Positions 53,397 through 61,419 of a stretch of DNA of 64,000 nucleotides are shown here, one piece after another; the first letter of the stretch is position 1, and every line of letters starts with the position of its first letter. The DNA comes from Winogradskyella echinorum (lineage in GTDB: Bacteria; Bacteroidota; Bacteroidia; Flavobacteriales; Flavobacteriaceae): positions 1,364,001-1,428,000 of the forward strand of contig NZ_JACOQD010000001.1 in the NCBI RefSeq assembly GCF_014297365.1, read 5' to 3'. The translations under genes and the position numbers were made by a program. The notes below the pieces were generated by a model. That model did not search any database. It was not told the origin of the DNA and was given only the letters and a program-made list of their open reading frames with translations.

Positions 53397-53861
53397 TTAG
53401 TTTTTGCGTTGTAGAATTAATCCAGATATTAAAGATATAATAAATCCAATTATTGTAACAAGAGCGAGCATAAATAAAGCGGCACTTGTACTGGTCATTT
53501 TTATAATGTCCTCTGCTTTTCCTTGGTCAATTAATTGTTGTTCGTAATTACTAAAAAAGGAAGGATCTATAAATTTAGTATATATAAAATCTGCAATCGC
53601 TATACCTAAACCAACAAGTAATGAAATGAGTATGCCTATAACAATAGCTTTTCCTAAAGAGATAACTCCATTATTTATGCGATCTCTATAATGTTTAATT
53701 CCAAAAAAGATGAAGGATAAAGAAAGGAAAATAGATATATATCCTAATATTTCATTTGTTGAATAATCAAGATTTTCAATGCCAAAAACAAGATGTAATG
53801 TAAAAATTACAAAGCCTGTAATGAGACCGTAGCCTCCAAATTTAATAATTGTATTTTTCAT
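53397..53861 (-). CDS. DUF4199 domain-containing membrane protein
   Basis: 154 residues from the ATG at 53861. An ATG 20 codons upstream (53921) is rejected because the segment before KNTIIKFGGYGLITG has no family character. Four membrane helices are seen (LITGFVIFTLHLVFGIENL; ILGYISIFLSLSFIFFGIKH; AIVIGILISLLVGLGIAIA; MLALVTIIGFIISLISGLIL). The motif FFGIKHYRDRINNGVISLGK is characteristic of DUF4199, unknown function. It follows the membrane LuxR gene. Confidence 0.85.
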   Translation of the reverse strand: MKNTIIKFGGYGLITGFVIFTLHLVFGIENLDYSTNEILGYISIFLSLSFIFFGIKHYRDRINNGVISLGKAIVIGILISLLVGLGIAIADFIYTKFIDPSFFSNYEQQLIDQGKAEDIIKMTSTSAALFMLALVTIIGFIISLISGLILQRKN

Positions 53862-53967
53862 AAATAAATTGGATTTAATTAATAGTCCAAAAGTAAGTAT
53901 GTCGTATAAAATAGGTCTCATACTAAAGTACCAAAAGCCATCATACTTTAGTGCTAATGCCTTTATT

Positions 53968-54378
53968 TTAGATTATTTTGAGGTCTTTAGCTATTTGAAG
54001 CGCTTGTGTTCGTCGTTTAGCATTTAATTTAGAAAGTAAGTTTGAAACATGAGTTTTCACAGTGCTTTCTGAAACAAAAAGTTTTTCTCCAATTTCTTTG
54101 TTAGACAACCCATCGGAAATACCTAAAAGTACTTCATACTCGCGCTTACTAATGGCTAAGTCTTCTATTTTTTTATGATTTATTTCTGCGGAATTGTTGT
54201 CTTGTTTATGGAGGCTTTTTTTATTGAGATATACACCAATAAAAAAGAAAACAATAGCAATTATGGCAATTACTATTTCCGAATTTAAATTACCCGAAAT
54301 AACAGCATACTTACTAAACTGAAAAAGTAGTAGTAAAGCTAAAATGAGTAATCCAAAAACTAAAATGGTTTTCTTCAT
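53968..54378 (-). CDS. Membrane-bound LuxR-type transcriptional regulator
   Basis: 136 residues. Two membrane helices (residues ~3-20 and 33-52) lead to a short linker and a C-terminal NarL/LuxR helix-turn-helix: LAISKREYEVLLGISDGLSN, then KEIGEKLFVSESTVKTHVSN and LLSKLNAKRRTQALQIAKDL. There is no receiver or other sensor domain, so membrane state or a partner may control it. It heads the group with DUF4199, DUF1801 and VOC genes and may regulate them. Confidence 0.85.
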   Translation of the reverse strand: MKKTILVFGLLILALLLLFQFSKYAVISGNLNSEIVIAIIAIVFFFIGVYLNKKSLHKQDNNSAEINHKKIEDLAISKREYEVLLGISDGLSNKEIGEKLFVSESTVKTHVSNLLSKLNAKRRTQALQIAKDLKII

Positions 54379-54387
54379 GCTTTAAAT

Positions 54388-55326
54388 TTAGCAAAATTTT
54401 GCTTTTATCTTATCAACAATGGTTTGGGCAAGCTTAATATTGCTTTCTATGGTCCAACCTGCAACATGAGGAGAGAGTAAAACATTTTCTGATGCTATTA
54501 AGTACTGAAATGCTTTTGGCATATTATCCGAAGTAAATAAATTTTCAAAAGATGACTTTTCGTATTCTAACACATCGAGTCCTGCACCCAAAACTTTTCC
54601 GGAATCTAATGCTTCTGCCAAGTCTTCTGTCACCACACTCTTGCCACGAGCAGTATTAATTAACCAAAATGGTTTTTTAAAACTATTAATGAATTTAGAA
54701 TCCACCATATTAACAGTGTGTGGTGTTTGTGGAGTGTGTAAGCTCAACACATCTGCTTTATTTTGCAGTTCTTCTAGTGAAACTTGCTTGCAATTTTCAT
54801 CACCAACATTAGTATTTATATCATAGCAAAGTACGTCTACATCGAAACCTCTAAGCTTTTTTGCAAAGGCTTTTCCCATATTACCATAACCAATAAGTCC
54901 AACAGTTTTGCCATCGAGTTCTAGCCCACGATTTGCCTCTCGTAACCATTTACCTTGCCTTACCTCTTTATCTGCTTTATTTAATTTATTGAAAAGAGAA
55001 AGCAACATTCCTAAGGCATGTTCACCTACGGCATTTCTGTTGCCTTCAGGAGCAGAGATAAGGTAGATACCTTTTTCTTCAGCATAATCACAATCTATAT
55101 TTTCTAGACCTGCACCAACTCTTCCGATGAATTTTAAGTTTTTGGCTGCATCTAAAAATTGTTTGTCAATAGTAAATCGACTGCGAATAATAATGCCATC
55201 ATAATCAGAAAGTTTTGCTTCGATTTCTTCTTTTGAAGATGTGTAATCTTCGTGATTGGTGAAACCTAAATCATTGAGTTGATTTGTGAGTAGCTCGTGA
55301 TTTTTATCTATGTGTAATACCCTCAT
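54388..55326 (-). CDS. D-2-hydroxyacid dehydrogenase (phosphoglycerate dehydrogenase-like)
   Basis: 312 residues from the ATG at 55326; an upstream in-frame ATG (55365) would translate a stem-loop repeat and is rejected. Rossmann motif VGLIGYGNMGKAFAKKL, catalytic Arg in LINTARGKSVV, acid residue in LDVLEYEKSS, and His in NVLLSPHVAGWTIES. The acid/hydroxyacid substrate is not set by these motifs; 3-phosphoglycerate or another 2-hydroxyacid is possible. No ACT domain is present. It is 9 bases upstream of the LuxR gene on the same strand. Confidence 0.9.
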   Translation of the reverse strand: MRVLHIDKNHELLTNQLNDLGFTNHEDYTSSKEEIEAKLSDYDGIIIRSRFTIDKQFLDAAKNLKFIGRVGAGLENIDCDYAEEKGIYLISAPEGNRNAVGEHALGMLLSLFNKLNKADKEVRQGKWLREANRGLELDGKTVGLIGYGNMGKAFAKKLRGFDVDVLCYDINTNVGDENCKQVSLEELQNKADVLSLHTPQTPHTVNMVDSKFINSFKKPFWLINTARGKSVVTEDLAEALDSGKVLGAGLDVLEYEKSSFENLFTSDNMPKAFQYLIASENVLLSPHVAGWTIESNIKLAQTIVDKIKAKFC

Positions 55327-55338
55327 AATCGTAATTCT

Positions 55339-55365
55339 GTCATTCATGCGTTGGCAGGAATCCAT
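55339..55365 (+). repeat. Stem-loop repeat, CCTGC type, first of a pair
   Basis: GTCATTCATGCGTTGGCAGG continues AATC. Arms ATTCATGC and GCAGGAAT pair with one mismatch around GTTG. Confidence 0.65.
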
Positions 55366-55386
55366 TTGAAATTAATACTTTAATGT

Positions 55387-55410
55387 AGATTCCTGCCTTT
55401 GCAGGAATGT
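55387..55410 (-). repeat. Stem-loop repeat, CCTGC type, second of a pair, opposite orientation
   Basis: ATTCCTGC (55389-55396) and GCAGGAAT (55401-55408) pair perfectly around CTTT. Read on the minus strand it carries the same AATCT ending as the other copies. Confidence 0.7.
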
Positions 55411-55411
55411 A

Positions 55412-55810
55412 TTATATCCAAGGATATTCAGTTTGTGTCATTTCGTGTTCTACATCTCCTGTATGTGCTGTATTTAATTTTTCGAAAAGTAAAAGATGCA
55501 CTTCTTCACCATCTTTGGTTGACGGATTGTGCTCAACTCCTTTTGGTACAACGATCATTTCTCCTTCTTTAACAACTTCGGTTCGGATTCCGCCTTCGCT
55601 TCCGGCTTCGTCGGACGAGGCTCTAAATTGCATGTAAAGTGTCCCTTTTATCACCTGAAATAATTCATCTTCATCATCATGACTATGCCATACAAATTCA
55701 CCTTTAATTTTTGCAAGTATTACTTGCATATCATCTACGGTTGCAATACGATGTGGATGCCATTGTTTAGAAAATAACGCGTGCTTGTCTTTTATGTTTA
55801 TTGCTTTCAT
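55412..55810 (-). CDS. Cupin domain protein with in-frame repeat-like insertion
   Basis: 132 residues. A cupin fold is clear: metal motif FVWHSHDDEDELFQVIKGTL, then EGEMIVVPKGVEHNPSTKDG. In the strand after MQFR an Ala/Ser/Asp/Glu/Gly segment (ASSDEAGSEGGI, about 12 residues) interrupts the usual MQFRxRTE..EGE course, and its DNA is strikingly GC-rich against the surrounding AT-rich sequence. The frame is kept and the rest of the fold is intact, so the enzyme may remain functional. Substrate unknown. Confidence 0.85.
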   Translation of the reverse strand: MKAINIKDKHALFSKQWHPHRIATVDDMQVILAKIKGEFVWHSHDDEDELFQVIKGTLYMQFRASSDEAGSEGGIRTEVVKEGEMIVVPKGVEHNPSTKDGEEVHLLLFEKLNTAHTGDVEHEMTQTEYPWI

Positions 55811-55831
55811 ATGTTAAAAGTATAAATAATG

Positions 55832-55858
55832 AGATGCTGAAACAAGTTCAGCATGACA
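55832..55858 (-). repeat. Stem-loop repeat, GCTGAA type
   Basis: ATGCTGAA (55834-55841) and TTCAGCAT (55847-55854) pair perfectly over 8 bases with loop ACAAG. On the minus strand it reads GTCATGCTGAACTTGTTTC onward to CATCTC. Confidence 0.75.
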
Positions 55859-55881
55859 AAGTTGAGAAGAACAGGTAAAAA

Positions 55882-57252
55882 TTAAATACCTAAAATCATT
55901 TTAGCAATCCAGAAGTAGATTAGAATTCCGAAGATATCGTTGCTAGTTGTTATAAAAGGTCCTGTTGCAATAGCTGGATCGATACCTCTTTTGTCTAAAA
56001 ATAATGGCACAAAAGTTCCGATTAATCCAGCAACAATTATTACCGCGATTAATGATATAGATATTGCCAATGCAGTATAAAAATCGCCTTTAGTTGCCCA
56101 AACAAATAAGAATAAGAATAAGGCTAAAATTGTTCCGTTAAGTGCTGCTAGTAGCATTTCTTTAATTAATCTACTGTTAATACTCCCTTTTACATCGTCG
56201 TTTGCTAAACCTTGCACAATAATAGCACTAGATTGTACACCAACATTACCAGCCATTGCGGCAATTAGTGGTGTAAAAAAGAATAATACTGCATATTTAT
56301 TAAAAGCTTCTTGAAAGCCTTCCATTATTAAAAATGCACCAACTCCGCCAACAAGTCCTAAAAATAACCAAGGCAAACGCGCTCTTGTAAGTTGTAAGAT
56401 ACTATCATCTGCTTCAACATCTTGTGTAATACCAGCAGCTAGTTGGTAATCTTTTTCGGCTTCTTCTTTTAAAACATCGACGATATCATCAATGGTAATT
56501 CTACCAACTAAAGTTTGGTTGTCATCAACAACAGGAATGGCTTCTAAATCATACTTTGCCATTACTTTAGCAACATCTTCCGCATCGTCATTTACATTCA
56601 CAAAGTCCACATTGTCTTTAGCAATGTCTGCTATTTTTTGGTCGCTTTTTGCAACAATTAAATCTTTAAGTGATAGACGACCTATTAGTTTTTCTTTTTT
56701 GTCTACAACATAGATAGAATGTACACGTGTTACCTCTTTAGCCTGACCTCTAATACGACGTAAACAACCAGCAACGGTCCATGTTTCGTAGACTTTTACA
56801 AGTTCTTTAGCCATAAGACCACCAGCAACATCATCATCGTAGGTAAGAAGTTCTTGGATTTCTGCTTTATGCTCTTCATCTTCAATTTGAGATATGACGG
56901 CCTCTTGTCGTTCTTCTGGAAGCTCTGCAATAATATCCGCAGCATCATCGGTATCTAACTCTTCAATTTCTTCGGCAATCTCTTTTGCAGAGAACTGTTT
57001 AAGGATGTTTTCTCGATTGTCTTCATCGAGCTCCATTAAGATGTCCGAAGTTAAACCAGAGTCTAAGAGTTTAATAACATATACAGCATCATCAATATCG
57101 AGTTCATCAATAATTTCTGCAATATCTGCATAGTGATACTCATTTAAAAGTAGTTTTATCTCTTTGTCGTTTTCGTCTTCGACAAGAATTTCTACTTTTT
57201 CTATAAGCTCATCTGTGAGTTGAAATTGTATGTTATCTTGGATATCTTCCAC
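55882..57252 (-). CDS. mgtE: Magnesium transporter MgtE
   Basis: 456 residues. Superhelical MgtE N domain (about 30-140, rich in DIDDAVYVIKLL and DTDDAADIIAEL repeats), two CBS domains (about 150-270, VHSIYVVDKKEKLIGRLSLK and AIPVVDDNQTLVGRITIDDI), a long connecting helix, and five membrane helices (about 285-456). GVGAFLIMEGFQE and GNVGVQSSAIIVQGLA mark the pore part. It passes Mg2+ and its cytoplasmic domains close the channel at high Mg2+. A repeat and rsmA lie upstream. Confidence 0.96.
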   Translation of the reverse strand: MEDIQDNIQFQLTDELIEKVEILVEDENDKEIKLLLNEYHYADIAEIIDELDIDDAVYVIKLLDSGLTSDILMELDEDNRENILKQFSAKEIAEEIEELDTDDAADIIAELPEERQEAVISQIEDEEHKAEIQELLTYDDDVAGGLMAKELVKVYETWTVAGCLRRIRGQAKEVTRVHSIYVVDKKEKLIGRLSLKDLIVAKSDQKIADIAKDNVDFVNVNDDAEDVAKVMAKYDLEAIPVVDDNQTLVGRITIDDIVDVLKEEAEKDYQLAAGITQDVEADDSILQLTRARLPWLFLGLVGGVGAFLIMEGFQEAFNKYAVLFFFTPLIAAMAGNVGVQSSAIIVQGLANDDVKGSINSRLIKEMLLAALNGTILALFLFLFVWATKGDFYTALAISISLIAVIIVAGLIGTFVPLFLDKRGIDPAIATGPFITTSNDIFGILIYFWIAKMILGI

Positions 57253-57283
57253 GTGATGGTTTAGCGTTTATTATAAATCCTTA

Positions 57284-57318
57284 GTCATTTCGAGTTTTTC
57301 GGCTACACTCAATACGAC
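57284..57318 (+). repeat. Stem-loop repeat, GTCATTTCGAG type, degraded
   Basis: GTCATTTCGAG (57284-57294) is answered by CTCAATACGAC (57308-57318), an imperfect inverted repeat with three mismatches. It lies between mgtE and rsmA. Confidence 0.6.
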
Positions 57319-57330
57319 CGTAGAGAATTA

Positions 57331-58107
57331 TTAATGACTATCATTTTCAATCAGCGAAGTGAGCTCAATAAATTGTGAAACACTTAATTGCTCTGGTCGC
57401 TGCCCAAATATAGTATTTGCTTTTAAATTATCCGACAGATTGAATGTTTTTAAACTGTTACGTAATGTTTTTCTACGTTGTTGGAAGCCTGTTTTTACTA
57501 CTCTAAAGAATAACTTTTCATCACAAGGTAAGTTGTAATTTTCTTTTCTTGTAAGTAATAAAACACCAGAATCTACTTTAGGTGGTGGATTAAAAACCGT
57601 TGGTGATACTGTAAATAAATACTCTGCATTGTAAAATGCTTGTGTTAATACAGATAAAATACCATAAACTTTAGAACCTTCTTTAGAGCAAATACGCATT
57701 GCTACTTCTTTTTGAAACATGCCAGAAAACTCAGGAATTTGATGTCTAAGCTCCAAGGTTTTAAATAGAATTTGTGAGGATATATTATAAGGAAAATTAC
57801 CTATAATCGCGAACGGTTTCTCATTAAAAACGAGGTTTAAATCGTACTTTAAAAAGTCTTTTTCAATAATTCTATTTGCAAGATTGAGGTAATTGTTTTT
57901 TAAATAGTCTACAGATTCTGTGTCTATTTCTATTACGTGGGTTGTGATGTCTTTTTTTAATAGATATTTTGTAAGTACACCCATTCCAGGACCAATTTCT
58001 AAGACATCGTTATAGCCCTTAAGCGAGAGACTATCAGCAATATCTTTAGCAATGGACTCATCTTCTAAGAAATGTTGTCCTAAATGTTTTTTTGCTTTTA
58101 CCGTCAT
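57331..58107 (-). CDS. rsmA: 16S rRNA dimethyladenosine transferase RsmA (KsgA)
   Basis: 258 residues. AdoMet-binding motif [16 protein letters not shown], second motif [11 protein letters not shown], and the target-base motif [13 protein letters not shown] (N-F-P-Y). The start [20 protein letters not shown] is the usual KsgA N-terminus. It dimethylates A1518 and A1519 in 16S rRNA during 30S maturation. It is 78 bases downstream of the mgtE start and follows the DUF4286 gene after a spacer with an octamer repeat. Confidence 0.97.
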   Translation of the reverse strand: MTVKAKKHLGQHFLEDESIAKDIADSLSLKGYNDVLEIGPGMGVLTKYLLKKDITTHVIEIDTESVDYLKNNYLNLANRIIEKDFLKYDLNLVFNEKPFAIIGNFPYNISSQILFKTLELRHQIPEFSGMFQKEVAMRICSKEGSKVYGILSVLTQAFYNAEYLFTVSPTVFNPPPKVDSGVLLLTRKENYNLPCDEKLFFRVVKTGFQQRRKTLRNSLKTFNLSDNLKANTIFGQRPEQLSVSQFIELTSLIENDSH

Positions 58108-58157
58108 AATTATGTTTTCTCTAGAAGACCTAGAGTCGTAAAGAGCCTAAAGGTACA

Positions 58158-58181
58158 ACTTTGCGCCTTAGCGGCTTTGCG
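58158..58181 (-). repeat. Octamer tandem repeat between DUF4286 and rsmA
   Basis: Three units ACTTTGCG, CCTTAGCG, GCTTTGCG in exact 8-base register, ending two bases before the stop codon side of the DUF4286 gene. On the gene strand they read as CGCAAAG-type units. Confidence 0.75.
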
Positions 58182-58183
58182 AA

Positions 58184-58504
58184 CTATTTAAAATTCACCG
58201 AATACTCGTCAATAACCTCTAATTCTGTTCTAAAAGCTAACATTTTATCTGCAAATCTTTCTAACCCTGCTCGTCTAAGCCCTTCCGCATCATTTGCATA
58301 ATAATCTTCTAAAGCTTCTCTAGAATGTGCTCTGTATTGAATAGAATACGTATCTGCTTCCTCATCGGATACTAACACTTTAGTTAGTTTTGCTTCTTTA
58401 AATTTGCCAGTAGCTAATACTTGAGGAATGTGTTCTTTTATCCAGTCTAACCATTCTTTGTTTATAGATTTATCGACGTTTACAGTAACATTGTATATAA
58501 TCAT
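58184..58504 (-). CDS. DUF4286 family protein
   Basis: 106 residues, cytoplasmic, ferredoxin-like fold. It begins MIIYNVTVNVDKSINKEWLD and shows WIKEHIPQVLATGKFKEAKL and SIQYRAHSREALEDYYANDA, all typical of DUF4286. This family lies next to rsmA in many Flavobacteriia, as here, but its function is not known. Its stop is followed by the octamer repeat. Confidence 0.9.
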   Translation of the reverse strand: MIIYNVTVNVDKSINKEWLDWIKEHIPQVLATGKFKEAKLTKVLVSDEEADTYSIQYRAHSREALEDYYANDAEGLRRAGLERFADKMLAFRTELEVIDEYSVNFK

Positions 58505-58575
58505 TCTTTGAGTTTTATGATGAAATAATTTATTGAGTCTTTTTGTAAAAAACCTATATAATATATAAGGTGTTT

Positions 58576-59184
58576 TTACTCAATACTAAAATAATACTCT
58601 TTATCAGATTCATTTAAGAATCTCCAAGAAACATTCCCGCATTTATTATATCCAATCTGATTTGCATGGTGCTCGATAGGATAATTTTCAATGATATATT
58701 CGTTTCTATTTTCATTTTTTACTATACTGTTTTGCCAACTGACAACATAATCTCCAGGATCTAGGGCTTTTAGTCCTATTTTATACTTATAAGATAAATT
58801 GTCATTAGAAATTTCTGAATGTAATGTCATTTGTGCATTTTCGCAAATGGGAAGGAATGTAGATAGTCCAATATTATAAATCAATTCAAATTTGTCAATT
58901 GCATCTTTACAATTTGAAGATTGCGTGGGTTCAATAAATTTCATAATTGAAAAAGTGTCACCTGTAGATCTATTAGCAATGATAGAATCATTGATTGCTA
59001 AATCATAGGCTTTTGAAGAAACAATACCCTCTAACCATATTGTGTCATTTACCGAAAAAGACGATTGAGGAGTAATATAAACATTATAATCATTGAAAAT
59101 TAAGGTGCTTTCGGTACTATCATCATCACATTGCATTGCTAATAAAAAAGGGGTAAAGAGAATAATTTTAAAAATTTTTTTCAT
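58576..59184 (-). CDS. Hypothetical lipoprotein
   Basis: 202 residues. Leader MKKIFKIILFTPFLLAMQC with a lipobox-like LLAMQC (Cys19), followed by DDDST. The mature part is beta-rich and asparagine-rich; two cysteines (in SNCKDAI and LPICENA) could be disulfide-linked. No family recognised. A 71-base spacer with T-rich sequence follows before the DUF4286 gene. Confidence 0.65.
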   Translation of the reverse strand: MKKIFKIILFTPFLLAMQCDDDSTESTLIFNDYNVYITPQSSFSVNDTIWLEGIVSSKAYDLAINDSIIANRSTGDTFSIMKFIEPTQSSNCKDAIDKFELIYNIGLSTFLPICENAQMTLHSEISNDNLSYKYKIGLKALDPGDYVVSWQNSIVKNENRNEYIIENYPIEHHANQIGYNKCGNVSWRFLNESDKEYYFSIE

Positions 59185-59241
59185 CGAATGTTTTTATATA
59201 GATTCAAAAATGTAAGAAAGGTTGCTTGTAATTTTCAAAAA

Positions 59242-61026
59242 CTAATTAATACTATCACCTCTCAGCATTCTAAACTTCTTCCGAGCTTCAATAAAATAGA
59301 TGCTATCTTCAAACTCAAAGATGATTTTTTCGTAGAGTTGTTTAGCGTCTTCTGGCTTTGCCAAATAGGTATTGTAGAGTTCTGCTAAATAGTAGTGTGC
59401 ATCGTCTGCTAAAATATCTTCTTTGTAGTCCTTAATAATTTCTAGATAGTTGGCTTCCGCTTTGTTGTATAGCTTTTTCTTTTCGAATAATTTTGCTTGT
59501 TTAAACAAGGTTTGGTCAGTAATACTTTCACCTTTATGTTCAGTCAAAATCTTATCTAAAAGCGAAATAGCTTCATCTGTTTTGTTTTGAAAAGCTAACA
59601 AATCTGCTTTAGCATAATATTTTAATGCTGTTTTTGTACTGTCTTCATATTTATTATCAGAAATTAATAGCTTTAGATCTAAAGCGTCATTCGCAATTAA
59701 CTGGGATGTAGATGATTTAAGTATTTTAAGTTGCGATTCTGCCCAATCAAAATCACCTTTATAATAACTTGTTTTTGCAACTTTAAACCTAGCTTCTTGA
59801 GACATTACACTATTTTTTAAATTCATTTGAATTTGCGAATAGAATATCAATGCTTCATTAAATTTTTCTTGTAAGACTAAAATATCTGCCAATAGTAATT
59901 TCACCTTTCCTTCTTGAAATTGGGAAATATTAAGCTTCAAACTTTTTCGTAGAAATGCGGTGGCACCATCGGTATCTTTTTGATGAAAGGCTAAAAACTC
60001 TCCATAAGCTAATTGAAGAGGAAGTGTTAATTCAGACTTTCCAAATTCATTGAATAGTTGAGTGTAAGTTTCGTCAATACGTTTTAGTGTTTTAGCATCC
60101 GCATTTTTAGTATCTATTTCTAAAATATACTGATGAGCAGTTAAAGCTGTGCTAGCATCTTGCGTGGTTTCTATGATGTAATTAAAAATGTCTTTAGCAG
60201 TATCATTGTCATTATCTTGGTGTGCAGTAATAGCCAATTCTATAATACGATCTAAGCTTTCTGGATTACGTCTATATAAGGCCTTTTCTTGTATAAATGA
60301 TTTGTTGTAAGCTTTCTCTTGTACATATAACCAACTCAACATTTCGTACCAATAAAGATTGGGTTCTTGTTGTATTTTTTTTAGTAAAGAACGTCTTAAA
60401 TAAGTATTGTTTTCGTTATTACTATTTTCGGAAATAAAATCACTTACAGCACGTTTAATATTGTTTAAATAGTTTGGTCTATAGGCAATGTAATCGATGT
60501 AACTATTAAACATATTTTCAATATCTCCTTGGTCACCATAAATTCGAGCTAACTGCAAACTATAGTTTTTATCTGGAGTAAGTATTTTACCTTTATTGTA
60601 AATTTTTATGGCTTGTTCATTTAAAGAGTGATCTTCAAATTTTTTGGCTATACTATATATGTAATTAGGTTTTTCATCTATATACGAAATGGCTTCATCG
60701 TACAATTTATTAGCCCTATCTATACTATCTTTAAGTTGAAAATTATAACCTAACTCAACAATTAATGTGGGATTTCGTATTTTTTCTAATCTTTGAATAA
60801 GTATGTTTTCTGCTTCATCAAATTGTTCTAATTGTTGATGTATATCTACTAATTTGTATATGTATTTGTAATTGTATGGTTTTTCTTTGTTTAGGTTTTG
60901 GTATATAATTAGTGCTTTTTTAAACTCCCCTTTTTTATAATAGCTTTCTGCTAGTACTTCGTTATCTTGAGAGAAACTAGTTTTGAGGCCAAATAGTATA
61001 AATAAGATTAAAATTACCTTTTGCAT
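59242..61026 (-). CDS. Tetratricopeptide repeat protein, exported
   Basis: 594 residues from the ATG at 61026, which starts the signal peptide MQKVILILFILFGLKTSFSQ; an ATG nine codons earlier would place extra residues before it. At least eight TPR or TPR-like units run from residue 20 to the end (for example YYKKGEFKKALIIYQNLNKE, AKTSYYKGDFDWAESQLKIL, YLAELYNTYLAKPEDAKQLY). A long helical scaffold in the periplasm is expected, as in outer-membrane assembly-related proteins, but the partner is unknown. It is downstream of serS in the same direction. Confidence 0.82.
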   Translation of the reverse strand: MQKVILILFILFGLKTSFSQDNEVLAESYYKKGEFKKALIIYQNLNKEKPYNYKYIYKLVDIHQQLEQFDEAENILIQRLEKIRNPTLIVELGYNFQLKDSIDRANKLYDEAISYIDEKPNYIYSIAKKFEDHSLNEQAIKIYNKGKILTPDKNYSLQLARIYGDQGDIENMFNSYIDYIAYRPNYLNNIKRAVSDFISENSNNENNTYLRRSLLKKIQQEPNLYWYEMLSWLYVQEKAYNKSFIQEKALYRRNPESLDRIIELAITAHQDNDNDTAKDIFNYIIETTQDASTALTAHQYILEIDTKNADAKTLKRIDETYTQLFNEFGKSELTLPLQLAYGEFLAFHQKDTDGATAFLRKSLKLNISQFQEGKVKLLLADILVLQEKFNEALIFYSQIQMNLKNSVMSQEARFKVAKTSYYKGDFDWAESQLKILKSSTSQLIANDALDLKLLISDNKYEDSTKTALKYYAKADLLAFQNKTDEAISLLDKILTEHKGESITDQTLFKQAKLFEKKKLYNKAEANYLEIIKDYKEDILADDAHYYLAELYNTYLAKPEDAKQLYEKIIFEFEDSIYFIEARKKFRMLRGDSIN

Positions 61027-61085
61027 TAAAGCGTTTTTTTGTAAATATAACAAATGCTTAATCTAGATATTGTGAATGTTTTTAT

Positions 61086-61120
61086 AAAAAAAATGCCTAA
61101 ACTAAAAGATTAGGCATTTT
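61086..61120 (-). terminator. Rho-independent terminator on the minus strand
   Basis: AAAATGCCTA (61090-61099) and TAGGCATTTT (61111-61120) pair perfectly; on the minus strand the stem is followed by a run of Ts. It lies 300 bases after serS and 100 bases after the possible small ORF, so it would end that transcript. Confidence 0.75.
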
Positions 61121-61219
61121 GACCAGCAAAATAAATGTGCTATTAACCATTATTCGTTATAAATATGATTCAGTTACTTTGACTCGGTTTTTTTTATGAT
61201 TTACTATTTCAAACAAAAG
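61121..61219. other. Non-coding part of the serS-TPR intergenic region
   Basis: The gap between serS and the TPR gene is about 390 bases. This part holds no open frame of note and no hairpin apart from the neighbouring terminator. The remainder of the gap contains the small ORF at 61220-61288 with its leader. Confidence 0.4.
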
Positions 61220-61288
61220 TTAGAATAAGACTTTGCTTACCATAACAATCAATGAAACGAGTACGACAATTCGTTTTAAATTTTTCAT
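61220..61288 (-). CDS. Possible 22-residue hydrophobic membrane peptide
   Basis: Minus-strand frame from the ATG at 61288 encodes MKNLKRIVVLVSLIVMVSK-VLF (22 residues), a basic start followed by one membrane-spanning stretch. A 7-base inverted repeat (TTAGTAG 61288-61294, CTACTAA 61313-61319) ends on the start codon, so a hairpin could hide initiation. A possible -7 box, TATTTTTA, precedes it, and the terminator at 61086 follows. It may be a small regulatory or toxic peptide, or a chance frame in a small RNA. Confidence 0.35.
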   Translation of the reverse strand: MKNLKRIVVLVSLIVMVSKVLF

Positions 61289-61419
61289 TAGTAGGTTAAT
61301 TGCTAATTTGGACTACTAACATCATAAAAATAATTAAAATAAACGAAGAAATACAATAAAAATCGATAAAAAACCTGTTTTTTTAACAATTGAAGTGAAA
61401 TATAGACTATTCTTTAGCG

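Noticed and set aside
55407..55637. Plus-strand frame of 76 codons opposite the cupin gene
   Set aside because: Antisense to a clear cupin domain and Ser/Cys-rich without a recognisable family.
61355..61392. A-run/T-run palindrome after serS as its terminator
   Set aside because: AAAAAAC-CT-GTTTTTT leaves a loop too small for a real hairpin; the terminator at 61086 is better.
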